A stretch of DNA of 64,000 bases from Pseudomonas nunensis (GCF_024296925.1 NZ_CP101125.1:5086501-5150500), one strand, 5' to 3'; shown: positions 17,116 to 26,379, numbered from the stretch's first letter. Program-made: numbers and translations. The notes: generated by a model from the sequence alone, not told the origin.

Positions 17116-17991
17116 ATGCCCGCACTGGAAACCCTGCAAGTTTTTCAAGCCCTCAACCGCTCGCCGAATGCTCGCCTTGAGCACAGCGCCGAGCTCGGTG
17201 ACGGCATGGCTGCAGCTTTGTGGAGCAACCATCACGACGCTCAGGATTACGAAGCGCCGACTCACCACACCTTGTCCTGCTACATCGCCGGCGGCACCGG
17301 GACCTTTCGTCGTGACCAGCCCGGAAACAAGGGCGGCCCGGACAAACTGTGCATCCTGCCCGCCGAGCATCAGTCCGGTTGGGTGATCAACGGCGATATT
17401 CGCCTGGCTCATCTGTATTTCAGCCCCGAACAATTTGCCCTCGGCTGCGTCACGCTGCTGGACCGCGAACCGCGCGAACTTCAATTGCGTGAGGGCACCT
17501 TCCTCGACGACCCACAACAGGCCCGGCGTTTTCGGCAGATGCTCACCCTCAATTGGGAAGAGCCCAGCGAGCGCGTACTGACCAGCAGCCTGGCCCACGA
17601 AATGCTCAGCCACGCGCTGCTCAATCAGGTTGGCATGCGCCAGGGCTTACGACTCAAGGGCGGATTGGCAGCGCATCAGCGGCGGCAGTTGGTGGAGTTC
17701 ATCGACAGTCAGTTGGCCGAACCCATCAGCCTGGGGCAGTTGGCTGGGTTGTGTGCGTTATCCGAATATCACTTTGCGCGAATGTTTCGCGAGAGTTTCG
17801 GCTTGCCGCCGCATCAGTATGTGCTGGCACGGCGCATGAGCCGGGCGCGGGAGTTGTTGCGCTCGACTTCCCAGCCGTTGGGCGAGATTGCGCTGGCGTG
17901 CGGGTTTGCCAGTGCGAGTCATTTCACCAACCGGTTTCGGCAGGTGTTGGGTGGGACGCCGGGGGAGTATCGGTTGGCGTTTTTGCGTTAG
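17116..17991 (+). CDS. AraC family transcriptional regulator
   Basis: A 291-residue regulator. The N-terminal half is a cupin-like sensor (LSCYIAGGTGTFRRD) and the C-terminal 100 residues hold the two AraC helix-turn-helix motifs: LGQLAGLCALSEYHFARMFR and IALACGFASASHFTNRFR followed by GGTPGEYR. The ATG at 17116 has GGAG 11 bases upstream; the ATG at 17089 has a poorer spacing. It is divergent from the DMT transporter and probably activates it in response to the transported compound. Confidence 0.86.
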   Translation: MPALETLQVFQALNRSPNARLEHSAELGDGMAAALWSNHHDAQDYEAPTHHTLSCYIAGGTGTFRRDQPGNKGGPDKLCILPAEHQSGWVINGDIRLAHLYFSPEQFALGCVTLLDREPRELQLREGTFLDDPQQARRFRQMLTLNWEEPSERVLTSSLAHEMLSHALLNQVGMRQGLRLKGGLAAHQRRQLVEFIDSQLAEPISLGQLAGLCALSEYHFARMFRESFGLPPHQYVLARRMSRARELLRSTSQPLGEIALACGFASASHFTNRFRQVLGGTPGEYRLAFLR

Positions 17992-18021
17992 GGCAGGAGA
18001 TTAGCGGTGCCTGTGAGGGCC

Positions 18022-18107
18022 TCTTCGCGAGCAAGCCCGCTCCCACATTTGATCGCATTCCCATGAAAAAACGCGGTCACCTGTGGGAGCGGGCTTGCTC
18101 GCGAAGA
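18022..18107. repeat. REP pair (REPIN)
   Basis: CTTCGCGAGCAAGCCCGCTC and its inverted partner flank about 38 bases between the converging AraC gene and the siderophore receptor gene. Confidence 0.88.
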
Positions 18108-18126
18108 ACGATGACGCGGTGCCTGA

Positions 18127-20556
18127 TCAGAACTCCAATGTGCTGGACAGCGAAATCTGCCGCGAATCCCCCATCGACACAAAGAACCGGCTCGCCGCCG
18201 AGGTGTAGTAGGTGCGATCAAACAGGTTCTTCACATTGAGCTGAAACTTGACCTTCTGCCCTTCGACTTTGGTGTCGTAAGTAGCAAACGCATCAGCCAC
18301 GGTGTAGCCCGGCAAGTCGAAATCATTCGGCGCATCCCCCGCCCGCTCGCCGACATAACGCGCCCCCGCGCCGACCCGCAGTTGATCACCGCCGACAATG
18401 GTGCCGAAGTCGTAGACCGCCGACAGCGAGCCGGTGTTCTTGGCGACGTTTTGCAGTTTCTTGCCTTTGTAGTCCGGGTCTTCGGTGACTTCGGCATCGG
18501 TGTAGGCGTAGCTGCCGATCATGCTCCAGCGGTCAGTGAGTTGGCCGGTCAGGTCGATTTCCAGGCCACGGGAACGCACTTCACCAGCGGCGCTGTAGAT
18601 CGTGGTGGGGCCTTCGGAATTGGCGATCAGCACGTTGCGCTTCTTGATATCGAACAACGCGATGTCACCAGTGATGCGCCCCGGCATGTCGAGTCGGGCG
18701 CCGATTTCCCAGGACTTGGCTTCTTCCGGCGCGATGCTGCCGTCGAGTACCACGGTGCTGCCGCTCAGAGGTGCGATGGTCGAGTTGGGTTTGAACGATT
18801 CGGTGTAGCTGCCGTAGAACGACAGTTCATCGGTGTAGCGATACACCAGGCCGGCGCGGGGCACGAATTTCTGGCCGTTGTTGTCGGTGTTCGCCTTGAA
18901 CGGCACGCCTTTTCCGGCGTACTGGTCGTACTCCTGGAAGCGCCCGCCCGCGACCAGAATCCACTGGTCGGTGAGGTGAATCGAGTCCTGGGCGAAGATC
19001 GAATCGCTGCGCAGTTCATCGGTCTGGGCACTGTCGGGTGCGCTGACGGTGGTGCCGGCAACTTCGCGGCCATACACCGGATTGACGTAGCTGAAGGTGG
19101 TCCGGCTTTTCTGGCGGATCAGGTCTTCGCGGTAGATCTTGCGGTATTCGTCATCGACACCGAACACCAGGTCGTGTTGCATGCCCAACACGTTCACCTT
19201 GCCTTCTAGGCTGGCAGTGGTGAAACGGTCGGTGCTGATCGCATTCTGAGTGCCGTCCATGCTGCGGGTCAGGGTGCCATTCTTGGTGTCGATGGCGGTG
19301 ACGCGCACCTGGCTGGCGTCGTAGGTTTCGCGGTTCCAGCTGTAGCCGAAGTGGGCTTTCCAGTTGTCGTTGAGCTCGTGATCGGCCTCGAAGTGATACA
19401 GGTCCGAACGCCCTTCCATGTTGTTGAACGGTTCGTCGAGGCGCTCGTTGCGCGAGATGTCCAGCGGATGGTTGGTGCGCGGATCGATGACCGTGCCACG
19501 GTCAAACGGGGTGAGGAATTCCCGATGTTCGTAGGAGAACAGCAGCTTGGTGCTTTCGCCGAACCAGGCCAGGGACGGCGCCACCAGGGTTTCTCGGTGG
19601 GTGCCGAAGTTGCGCCAGTAGTCTTCGTCTTCGTGGTCCAGGACCATGCGATAGGCCAGCCCGGAATCGCCCAGTGCGCCGGTGCTGTCGAGGCTACCGC
19701 CGCTGCCGTTCTTGCCGTCGCCGTAGGTCGAACCGCGCAGCGTCAGGGCGTTGTATTGAGTCAGTTCGGGTTTCTTGCTGACCATGTTGACCACGCCGCC
19801 CGGGTCCTGGATGCCGTAAAGCAAGGAGGCGGGGCCTTTGAGCACTTCGACCCGGTCCACGGTGGCGTTCATGCCACGGCCCTGCACGATCGGCATGCCG
19901 TCGCGCATGATCGAGCCGTTGCGGTTGTCACCGAAACCGCGAGTCATCACCGAGTCCTGAGTGCTGGCCAGGGTGTTGCCTTGGGTGATGCCGCTGACGT
20001 TGGCCAGGGCATCATCCAGATTGCGCGGTGCCTGGTCGCGAATGACTTGGGCCGGAATCACGTTGATGGTCTGCGGGGTTTCCTGAAGCAACGCCGAGCT
20101 GCGCATCACCGAACTGGTGGGCGGCGGCTGATAGCTCATGGTTTGATCCATCACCGAAGTGATGGTGGTCGCGCCCAGGTTGAGGGTGCCTTCGGTTGGC
20201 ACGGGTTCCAGCGCCAGGGTGTGGGCGTCGGTGCGGCGGAAGGTGAAGCCCGAACCGCTGAGCAAACGCTGGATCGCCTGTTCGGCGCTCATCTGCCCGC
20301 TGATCGCCGGGGCGTTGATGCCGTAGGGCGCTTCGTCGGTGTAGACCACGCTGATGCCGGTGATCCGGCTGAAGTCGCTCAGGGCCTGGGGCAGCGGTTT
20401 GGCGGCCAGGGCAAAGTTGAATTGCGTGCGCTGTTGCGTGCTGGCGGTTTCAGCGGCGATCGCCACGCTCAGCGGCAGCAATGCCAAAGCCGAAAAACTC
20501 AGCGCCGAGGCACCGAACCACTGTTTGACCGAACCCGATTTTGCCCTGGACTTCAT
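18127..20556 (-). CDS. TonB-dependent siderophore receptor with STN signalling domain
   Basis: An 809-residue outer-membrane receptor importing a ferric siderophore. In order: signal peptide ending near AIAAETA, STN secretin/TonB signalling domain (about residues 48-112), plug with the TonB box region, RDQAPRNLDDALANVSGI, SVMTRGF and VEVLKGPASLLYG, then a 22-strand barrel ending in aromatic Phe (STLEF). The STN domain means it also talks to a FecR-type anti-sigma factor, evidently the one just upstream at 20774-21763. It resembles FoxA/FiuA-class hydroxamate receptors, but the ligand cannot be fixed by reading. Confidence 0.93.
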   Translation of the reverse strand: MKSRAKSGSVKQWFGASALSFSALALLPLSVAIAAETASTQQRTQFNFALAAKPLPQALSDFSRITGISVVYTDEAPYGINAPAISGQMSAEQAIQRLLSGSGFTFRRTDAHTLALEPVPTEGTLNLGATTITSVMDQTMSYQPPPTSSVMRSSALLQETPQTINVIPAQVIRDQAPRNLDDALANVSGITQGNTLASTQDSVMTRGFGDNRNGSIMRDGMPIVQGRGMNATVDRVEVLKGPASLLYGIQDPGGVVNMVSKKPELTQYNALTLRGSTYGDGKNGSGGSLDSTGALGDSGLAYRMVLDHEDEDYWRNFGTHRETLVAPSLAWFGESTKLLFSYEHREFLTPFDRGTVIDPRTNHPLDISRNERLDEPFNNMEGRSDLYHFEADHELNDNWKAHFGYSWNRETYDASQVRVTAIDTKNGTLTRSMDGTQNAISTDRFTTASLEGKVNVLGMQHDLVFGVDDEYRKIYREDLIRQKSRTTFSYVNPVYGREVAGTTVSAPDSAQTDELRSDSIFAQDSIHLTDQWILVAGGRFQEYDQYAGKGVPFKANTDNNGQKFVPRAGLVYRYTDELSFYGSYTESFKPNSTIAPLSGSTVVLDGSIAPEEAKSWEIGARLDMPGRITGDIALFDIKKRNVLIANSEGPTTIYSAAGEVRSRGLEIDLTGQLTDRWSMIGSYAYTDAEVTEDPDYKGKKLQNVAKNTGSLSAVYDFGTIVGGDQLRVGAGARYVGERAGDAPNDFDLPGYTVADAFATYDTKVEGQKVKFQLNVKNLFDRTYYTSAASRFFVSMGDSRQISLSSTLEF

Positions 20557-20693
20557 TGCTCATGACCTGTGTAGAACCGCTACGGGATGCGAATGACTCG
20601 CAGTTTCAGTCACTACACGGATGGGGCTTGGGTTTACCTCACTAAAATTTTGAAATTATTTTTATCCTGGATTCTGTGGTGTCTGGTCTGACG

Positions 20694-20761
20694 CCTTCGC
20701 GAGCAAGCCCGCTCCCACATTTGGAATGCATTCCCCAGTGGGAGCGGGCTTGCTCGCGAAG
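20694..20761. repeat. REP pair (REPIN)
   Basis: CCTTCGCGAGCAAGCCCGCT and its inverted partner lie between the FecR-like gene and the receptor gene. The separate AT-rich stretch 20640-20670 upstream of the receptor may hold its sigma-dependent promoter, not defined here. Confidence 0.88.
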
Positions 20762-20773
20762 GGGTCGGTCGCC

Positions 20774-21763
20774 TCACCGCAAAATAATCAAATGCCCCAT
20801 AACACTGTGCTGCTCAAACCCCATCACCCCCTGCAACGAACTCAACACTGCCTGCGGATCCTTGCTCGGAAAACTCCCGCTGACCCGGCGCGCCGCCAGT
20901 TCATCGTTGAGCAGCACAATCCGCCCCGGGTAATAGCGGCGCAAATCCTCCACCACTTCCGCCAGGCTCGCCTTGTAGTAATTCAGCCAACCCTGGCGCC
21001 AGGCCAGTTGCGCTTCACTGTCCACGGCATGCAGTTTTTCCGCCGCACCTTCGCCGTAGGCAACTTGCTGCCCAGCGGTAAGGATTTGCTGCTCGGCATT
21101 ACGATCCGCCGTCACGCCAACCCGCCCGGACAACACCGTGACCTGCGCGCCATGCGGTTGCAGGCGCACTTCGAACTGCGTGCCCAGCACCCGCGCCTGA
21201 CCCTTTTCGGCCTCCACCACAAACGGCTCGCCGGTGTGGGTCACGCTGAAAAAACCGGCGCCGCGTCGCAGCTGCACATGGCGCTCGCCACGGCTGAAAT
21301 CCACGGCAATCGCGCTGTCGGCGTCGAGGGTGACTTGGGTTTTATCCGCCAGAGTCACCGTGCGAACTTCCCCCGGCGCCGAGACATAGTCCGCGCCCAG
21401 ATCATCCGCCCAACGCAACGGCTGCCACCCTGCGCCGAGGCCGACCATCAGCAACAGGCACGCGGCCATCGCCAACGCGCCGGACCAGCGCCGCACATCG
21501 GGGCGCCGCGAGCGATTCATCGCATTGAGATAACCCTGCAGGGCCAACGCTTCTTCGTCGGCCAGTTTTCGCGCCGGCACTTCGCTCAATTCCCACACCA
21601 CTTGCGCCTGGGCGTAGGCCTCGGCATGCGCGGGATCGGCCTGCAGCCAGTGGCTGAACGTGAGTTGATCGCCACTGCTGGGCTGATCGTGCAACAAACT
21701 CAGCCAGGCGAAAGCAGCCTGTTCCTGGGCGGGCGTCGGGGTGACGCGTTCGGCGTGGTTCAC
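20774..21763 (-). CDS. FecR-type anti-sigma factor/signal transducer (first system)
   Basis: A 329-residue inner-membrane regulator of an ECF sigma factor. A cytoplasmic N-terminal domain (DUF4880, about 1-80, with FSHWLQADPAHAEAY) is followed by one transmembrane helix (AMAACLLLMVGLGAGW) and a periplasmic FecR domain (TVTLADKTQVTLDADSAI, VLSGRVGV), ending in an STN-like region (ASLAEVVEDLRRYYPGRIVL). The start is GTG at 21763, overlapping the sigma-factor stop by four bases and preceded by AAGGAA. It should relay the receptor's ferric-siderophore signal to the sigma factor. Confidence 0.92.
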   Translation of the reverse strand: MNHAERVTPTPAQEQAAFAWLSLLHDQPSSGDQLTFSHWLQADPAHAEAYAQAQVVWELSEVPARKLADEEALALQGYLNAMNRSRRPDVRRWSGALAMAACLLLMVGLGAGWQPLRWADDLGADYVSAPGEVRTVTLADKTQVTLDADSAIAVDFSRGERHVQLRRGAGFFSVTHTGEPFVVEAEKGQARVLGTQFEVRLQPHGAQVTVLSGRVGVTADRNAEQQILTAGQQVAYGEGAAEKLHAVDSEAQLAWRQGWLNYYKASLAEVVEDLRRYYPGRIVLLNDELAARRVSGSFPSKDPQAVLSSLQGVMGFEQHSVMGHLIILR

Positions 21764-22323
21764 GGTGCTTTCCTTGGCGTGCGCGGTTCGGGTTCCCGCA
21801 GGCTGGCCTTGCAGGCGTCGAGGGCGCGCATCATATGTTTTTCCACGGCACTTTGGGACAAACCCATGGCCTTCGCGATCTCGGCGTACTTGCGGCCGTG
21901 AATGCGATTGAGCAAGAAAATCTGTCGCGTACGCTCGGGCAAAGCACGCAACGCGGCTTCGACATGGCGCAAATCGTTGCCAGCCTCCAGCGCGGCTTGC
22001 GGCTCGCTGCCCTGGCTGTCCGGCGCATCGGGCATCCAGCCTTCGTTGACCCGCACCCGCGTACCTTCGCTGCGCAGATGGTCGATGGCAATGTTGCCGG
22101 CGCAGCGCAGCAGATAGGTGCTGAGTTCTTCGACCTGCACCAGTGGTCGGCGCCAGAAGCGCAGGAACAAATCCTGCACCAGATCCGCCGCTGTCGCCCG
22201 GCAACCCACGCGTCGACTCACCAGCGCTTCCATCTGCGAACGCTGGGACAGAAACACCTGGAGGAAATGCGCGCGGGCGCCACGATGTTCGTCATCGTGG
22301 GATTCCGGAGGGCTGGCGAGCAT
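21760..22323 (-). CDS. ECF sigma factor, FecI/FpvI-like (first system)
   Basis: A 187-residue iron-starvation sigma factor. Region 2 is visible as ADLVQDLFLRFWRRP and IAIDHLRSEG, region 4 as ALPERTRQIFLLNRIHGRKYAEIAKAMGLSQSAVEKHMMRAL. The ATG at 22323 abuts the DUF3325 stop and the gene ends in a four-base overlap with the anti-sigma gene, so all are translationally coupled. It probably directs transcription of the receptor gene at 18127-20556. Confidence 0.92.
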   Translation of the reverse strand: MLASPPESHDDEHRGARAHFLQVFLSQRSQMEALVSRRVGCRATAADLVQDLFLRFWRRPLVQVEELSTYLLRCAGNIAIDHLRSEGTRVRVNEGWMPDAPDSQGSEPQAALEAGNDLRHVEAALRALPERTRQIFLLNRIHGRKYAEIAKAMGLSQSAVEKHMMRALDACKASLREPEPRTPRKAP

Positions 22324-22646
22324 CAGGTCAGCACTGCACAAACGGGGCTGGCGACCAGGCCCAACGCCGCCAACCACAAGGCCAGGCGCGGGCGATACGG
22401 CAGCAGCAACACCAGCAGCAAAGCGCTGAGCATCAGGACTGCAAACCACTCGACCAAGCCGAGGCCCCAACCGGTCGCGGACACCGCCGCCCACAATGAC
22501 AAGCCGAGCAACAGCCAGCCGCCAAGTTGCAGGTTGGATCGGCGCCGAACCGAGGGTTTACGCCCGAGCAGGTCGGCGTGATGCCGGTCCATCGACAGAC
22601 AGAGCGCGGTGAAGCCGCCGTAACAGAGCAACAGGGCGAGCAGCAT
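22323..22646 (-). CDS. DUF3325 membrane protein of iron-uptake operon
   Basis: A 107-residue protein with three hydrophobic helices and the DUF3325 start pattern LLCYGGFTALCLSMDRHHADLLGR. In Pseudomonas it commonly sits with DUF3649 and PepSY genes beside TonB receptors, pointing to an accessory role in iron acquisition or reduction. It overlaps the following sigma gene at its stop codon and immediately follows the PepSY gene. Confidence 0.85.
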   Translation of the reverse strand: MLLALLLCYGGFTALCLSMDRHHADLLGRKPSVRRRSNLQLGGWLLLGLSLWAAVSATGWGLGLVEWFAVLMLSALLLVLLLPYRPRLALWLAALGLVASPVCAVLT

Positions 22647-24227
22647 TCAGGTCGCCTCGCGCTCAAGGGTGACAGGTCGGGCACGCGCTCGGGTGACCGG
22701 TTCAGTGCGTCCCGAACGCTGCATTTTCCACGCGGCCCACGCCAGGAACAGGCCGCTGCCCAGGCACGTCAGGTCGAAACCGGCCATGGCCCAGTCGCCT
22801 TGGCGCAGCGAAACGCCCAAGTGATGCTGCGAGGTCAACGCGTTGAGCAACGGCACCGCGCCGAACAACACTGCCGCCAGCGTCAATTGCTCGACCCACG
22901 CCGCTCGGCCACGGCGGACCATCGCATGCAGCACGCTCAGCCCCCAGAGAATGAAGAAGCTATTCACCTCCCAATGCGCCCGTTCTGCCAGCCCCACCGG
23001 CAACAATCGATTGGCCCAGAAGAACGCCGCCACGGCAATCACCAGCCCCGACATGCTGGCGATGTTCAGCACTTCCACCAGCCGCAATTCGAACGGCATC
23101 ACGCCGCTTTTCGCATGTTTGAGCTGGCGCTTGCCGAGCCAGATCACTAGGCCGGTGCCGATCATCGCCGTGCCGGCCAAGCCGCAAATGAAGTACAACC
23201 AACGCAGCACCGGACCGGCGAAATGGCCCATGTGCAAACCATAGAAACCGCCGGCAATTGCCATCGGAATCGGCTGCTCCGCAGATTTGCTCAGTAGCTG
23301 GCCAGTCACGCCATTGAACGTCAGCGCGCGGCCAAAGTTGTAGACCACGCCATCGGCGCCATCGCGCTCCAGCACCACCGAGGCATTCGCATCGCCGGGA
23401 TTGTTCACCACCAAACTGCCGACTCGCCCGCCCGACCATTGCTCGCGGGTCTGGTCCAGCAACGAGGCCAACGGCGCCAACGTTCCCGGTTGGCCTGCAG
23501 CGGGCGGCGTGTTGGCCGCCGGGAACACGTCTTCGAAAAACTTCCCGGTCTGACCGTTGTACGAAGCGAGGATGCTGGCCGGCATCACCATCGACATGAA
23601 AATCACCAGGCTGCTGTAGGTGATCATCAGGTGAAACGGCAACACCAGCACGCCCACCGCGTTATGCCCGTCGAGCCAGGAACGCTGGCCCTTGCGCGGG
23701 CGGAAAGTAAAGAAGTCCTTGAAGATTTTCTTGTGGGTGATGATCCCGGTGATCAGCGCGACGAACATCAGCATGGCGGCGAGGGTCGACAACCAGCGGC
23801 CCCACGGGTAAGGCATTTGCAGCTCAAAGTGGAAACGGTAGAAGAACTCGCCGCCCAGGGTGACCCGGCCCTGCACTTCGGCGCCCGTCAGCGGGTCGAG
23901 GGTCTTTTTGCTGAACTGACCGCGCTTGCCCGGTTCGGCCGGGGCTTGTTGCCAGCGCACATTCAGGCCGGGCTCGCGAGCGGTCGGCAGGTCGATGACC
24001 CAGCGCGACGCGTTGGCGGCGTGCTGCTGAAGATAGGTTTGCGCCACGCTCAGGCTGGCTTCGGAAGACACTGAGCGCGCGGGAATCTCCGGCTGCATCC
24101 AGTGAGTGGTCTCGGCCTTGAAATACGCGAGGGTACCGGTCAAAAAAATCGCGAACAGCAACCATCCGAAGATCAGACCGACCCAGGTATGCAACCAGGC
24201 CATCGCCTGACGAAAGCCCTCTTTCAT
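22647..24227 (-). CDS. PepSY-domain membrane protein (PiuB-like, ferric-siderophore reductase candidate)
   Basis: A 526-residue inner-membrane protein with a PepSY/PiuB layout: N-terminal helix with LHTWVGLIFGWLLFAIFLTG, periplasmic PepSY segments, a middle helix LMFVALITGIITHKKIFKDFF, conserved His in DGHNAVGVLVLPFHLMI and GLHMGHFAGPVLRW, and several C-terminal helices. Such histidine-rich PepSY proteins are thought to bind haem and reduce ferric siderophores at the inner membrane; that role is inferred from the family. The ATG at 24227 overlaps the DUF3649 stop (ATGA); longer versions run into that gene's reading region. Confidence 0.88.
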   Translation of the reverse strand: MKEGFRQAMAWLHTWVGLIFGWLLFAIFLTGTLAYFKAETTHWMQPEIPARSVSSEASLSVAQTYLQQHAANASRWVIDLPTAREPGLNVRWQQAPAEPGKRGQFSKKTLDPLTGAEVQGRVTLGGEFFYRFHFELQMPYPWGRWLSTLAAMLMFVALITGIITHKKIFKDFFTFRPRKGQRSWLDGHNAVGVLVLPFHLMITYSSLVIFMSMVMPASILASYNGQTGKFFEDVFPAANTPPAAGQPGTLAPLASLLDQTREQWSGGRVGSLVVNNPGDANASVVLERDGADGVVYNFGRALTFNGVTGQLLSKSAEQPIPMAIAGGFYGLHMGHFAGPVLRWLYFICGLAGTAMIGTGLVIWLGKRQLKHAKSGVMPFELRLVEVLNIASMSGLVIAVAAFFWANRLLPVGLAERAHWEVNSFFILWGLSVLHAMVRRGRAAWVEQLTLAAVLFGAVPLLNALTSQHHLGVSLRQGDWAMAGFDLTCLGSGLFLAWAAWKMQRSGRTEPVTRARARPVTLEREAT

Positions 24228-24529
24228 GGCTGGCCCGCCCAGTACGCCAACCCGGAAATCGCGCCCAGCACCAGACTCGGCACGAGCATGCCGATCCACG
24301 CCCGCCTGGCACTGCGGCAGGCAAAGCACCAGAGCACCGCGACCAGATAGGCGAGAAACGAGGTCATCATCCCGGTGATCACCGCTTCGGCGCGGGCCAT
24401 GGGAAGCAACAGGCTGAGGCTGACACTGGCCAGCGCGGCGACGACATAGCCGCCCAACAAGGCAGCCAACACTCGCGAGGTAACCGCCAATCTGTAGGAA
24501 ACGGGGAGCGTGCTGATCTTGCCTTTCAT
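24224..24529 (-). CDS. DUF3649 membrane protein, first gene of iron operon
   Basis: A 101-residue protein with three transmembrane helices; the segment SRVLAALLGGYVVAALASVSLSLLLP is broken by small residues, and WCFACRSARRAW matches DUF3649. It is the first gene of the leftward operon DUF3649-PepSY-DUF3325-sigma-FecR and starts 60 bases from the Fur-box-like site. A companion role to the PepSY protein is inferred from conserved context. Confidence 0.85.
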   Translation of the reverse strand: MKGKISTLPVSYRLAVTSRVLAALLGGYVVAALASVSLSLLLPMARAEAVITGMMTSFLAYLVAVLWCFACRSARRAWIGMLVPSLVLGAISGLAYWAGQP

Positions 24530-24589
24530 GTTTCGACCTTGAAACCGGGTGAGGCCCCGTGCACATCGCAGGACCAACAAGCGCGCAAT

Positions 24590-24608
24590 ATTAATGATAA
24601 ATATTCTC
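24590..24608. promoter_or_regulatory. Fur-box-like operator between divergent iron-uptake operons
   Basis: The AT-rich 19-mer ATTAATGATAAATATTCTC matches the Fur consensus at 13 of 19 positions, including the AATGATAA half. It lies in the 178-base gap between the DUF3649 start (24529) and fecI (24708), where one Fur dimer array could repress both directions under iron sufficiency. Confidence 0.7.
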
Positions 24609-24707
24609 ATACGCAAAAGAGATCCGATTGCCGGATGCGCGATCGCACCATTACAATACGAACAATTCTTGTTCTCTAACGTGTCCGTATGTGTCGGAGT
24701 GGTCCTG

Positions 24708-25196
24708 TTGCAGCCCGCCAATCCCGTCGAAGTGCTTTATCACGACCATCACAACTGGCTCACCGGTTGGTTGCGGCGCAAGCTCGGCTGCCCGGACAGC
24801 GCCGCCGACCTGGCCCAAGACACGTTCATGCGAGTGCTCACGGCTCGGGAAACCCCACAGATCATTGAGCCGCGCGCCTTCCTGACCACCATCGCCAAAC
24901 GCGTGCTGTTCAACCATTACCGTCGTCAGGACCTGGAACGCGCTTACCTCAATGCCCTCGCGCAGCTGCCGGAATGCGTTGCGCCGTCGGAGGAAGAACG
25001 GGCGATCATCCTGCAAACCCTGATGGAGCTCGACCAGTTGCTCGACGGCTTGCCGCGTCTGGTCAAGCGCGCCTTTTTGCTGGCGCAGGTCGATGGCCTG
25101 ACGTATCCACAGATCGCCGCCGAGTTGGGGATCTCCATCGCCACGGTCAAGCGGCACCTGAATAAAGCGGCGATGCGCTGCTACTTCGCCCTATGA
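24708..25196 (+). CDS. fecI: ECF sigma factor FecI (second system)
   Basis: A 162-residue iron-starvation sigma factor. Region 2: HHNWLTGWLRRKLGCPDSAADLAQDTFMR and region 4: LDGLPRLVKRAFLLAQVDGLTYPQIA..ISIATVKRHLNKA, typical of FecI (stated here in parts). The TTG at 24708 is preferred, with CGGAG eight bases upstream; GTG 24699 is an alternative. Its stop overlaps fecR by four bases. It lies in fecI-fecR-fecA order, so its target should be fecA, which is interrupted in this genome. Confidence 0.85.
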   Translation: MQPANPVEVLYHDHHNWLTGWLRRKLGCPDSAADLAQDTFMRVLTARETPQIIEPRAFLTTIAKRVLFNHYRRQDLERAYLNALAQLPECVAPSEEERAIILQTLMELDQLLDGLPRLVKRAFLLAQVDGLTYPQIAAELGISIATVKRHLNKAAMRCYFAL

Positions 25197-26122
25197 ACCC
25201 CCCGCCAGATTTTTCCAACCGTGTCGCCGAGCAGGCGGTGCACTGGCTGCTGGAAATGCAGCAAGGGCCGTTGAGCCCGCGCCAGCAACACGCCTGGCAG
25301 CAATGGCACGACGGGCACAGCGAACATCAACGGGCGTGGGAGCATATCCAGCGGGTCAATCAGCGCTTGCGCGGGTTGTCCTCGCCGCTGGCTCACGCGG
25401 CGTTGAATGCGCCGAAGTCCGGCAGTCGTCGCCAGGCGTTGAAGTTGCTGCTGATTCTTGGCGCCGGGTCTGCGGTGACCTGGGGCATGCGCGAACACAA
25501 TCCGCTGACGCCGTTGCTGGCGGACTATCGCAGCCCGGTGGGTCAACGGCGCAAAGTGGCGTTGGGCGATGGCAGCCAGTTGCAGCTCAATACCGCGACG
25601 TCGGTGGATGTGCAGGCGGACGGGCTGATTCGTTTGCTCGAAGGCGAGGTGCTGCTGACTGCCGCTAGGAGTTTTGAAGTGCGCACGGCTCAGGGTTTGT
25701 TGAAAACCCAAGGCGCGCGGATGAACGTGCGGCAATTTGCGGATCGGACCCAGGTTGCGGTGTTTGAAGGGCGGGTGGAATTGACGCCCGACGGCGGTGC
25801 TCCGTTGTTGCTGCAAAGTGCGCGGCAATTGAGTTTTGGGCCTCGCGGCGTCAGCGCGCCCCTGCCCCTCGACGCCAACAGCGGCGCCTGGGCCGATGGC
25901 ATGTTGGTGGCGGCGCATATGCGTCTTGGGGATTTTCTGGATGAGCTGGGTCGTTATCGTCGCGGGCAGCTTAATTGCGACGCGAAGGTGGCGGATTTGC
26001 TGATCTCCGGGACGTATCCGCTGGATGACAGTGAACGGATTCTCGATCTGTTGGAAATCAGTTTGCCGGTGAAGGTGCGGCGGTTTACGCGGTATTGGGT
26101 GAGCGTTGAGGCGAAGGTTTAA
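25193..26122 (+). CDS. fecR: FecR-type anti-sigma factor (second system)
   Basis: A 309-residue regulator: N-terminal DUF4880 domain (AVHWLLEMQQGPLSPRQQHA, HSEHQRAWEHIQRV), a transmembrane helix near residues 82-98 (LKLLLILGAGSAVTWGM), then the FecR periplasmic domain (KVALGDGSQLQLNTATSVDV, VAVFEGRVELTP) and the C-terminal receptor-contact region. It overlaps the fecI stop codon and appears intact. It would respond to ferric-citrate-loaded FecA; with fecA broken, its partner may be absent. Confidence 0.9.
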   Translation: MNPPPDFSNRVAEQAVHWLLEMQQGPLSPRQQHAWQQWHDGHSEHQRAWEHIQRVNQRLRGLSSPLAHAALNAPKSGSRRQALKLLLILGAGSAVTWGMREHNPLTPLLADYRSPVGQRRKVALGDGSQLQLNTATSVDVQADGLIRLLEGEVLLTAARSFEVRTAQGLLKTQGARMNVRQFADRTQVAVFEGRVELTPDGGAPLLLQSARQLSFGPRGVSAPLPLDANSGAWADGMLVAAHMRLGDFLDELGRYRRGQLNCDAKVADLLISGTYPLDDSERILDLLEISLPVKVRRFTRYWVSVEAKV

Positions 26123-26140
26123 GACCAGTTAACACAACCT

Positions 26141-26275
26141 CTGTGGCGAGGGGGCTTGCCCCCGTTGGGTTGCGGAGCGACCCCAATACCTGACGCTGCA
26201 GTCATTCTGGAGGATCGTGTGCATTGGTTTTACGACTGCTGCGCAGTCGAACGGGGGCAAGCCCCCTCGCCACAG
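26141..26275. repeat. Inverted repeat pair between fecR and fecA
   Basis: CTGTGGCGAGGGGGCTTGCC and its inverted partner, about 90 bases apart, occupy most of the 257-base gap between fecR and fecA; the same class is at 7050, 16814 and 49605. Confidence 0.88.
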
Positions 26276-26379
26276 GAATCGGTCAACCAAAATAATTCGT
26301 ACTACGTGAGCCGTTTTTCAGATCTGGCGTGACAGAGAAGGAAAGCCCCCTTGATTCCACCTTCTCAGGATCGTCGTCC

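Noticed and set aside
24227..24566. Longer N-terminus for the PepSY protein
   Set aside because: The extra residues come from the DUF3649 gene read in another frame; the ATGA overlap at 24224-24227 gives the natural start.
24660..24674. Palindrome GAACAATTCTTGTTC upstream of fecI
   Set aside because: Arms of only six bases; it may be chance in an AT-rich promoter region. Not called as an operator.
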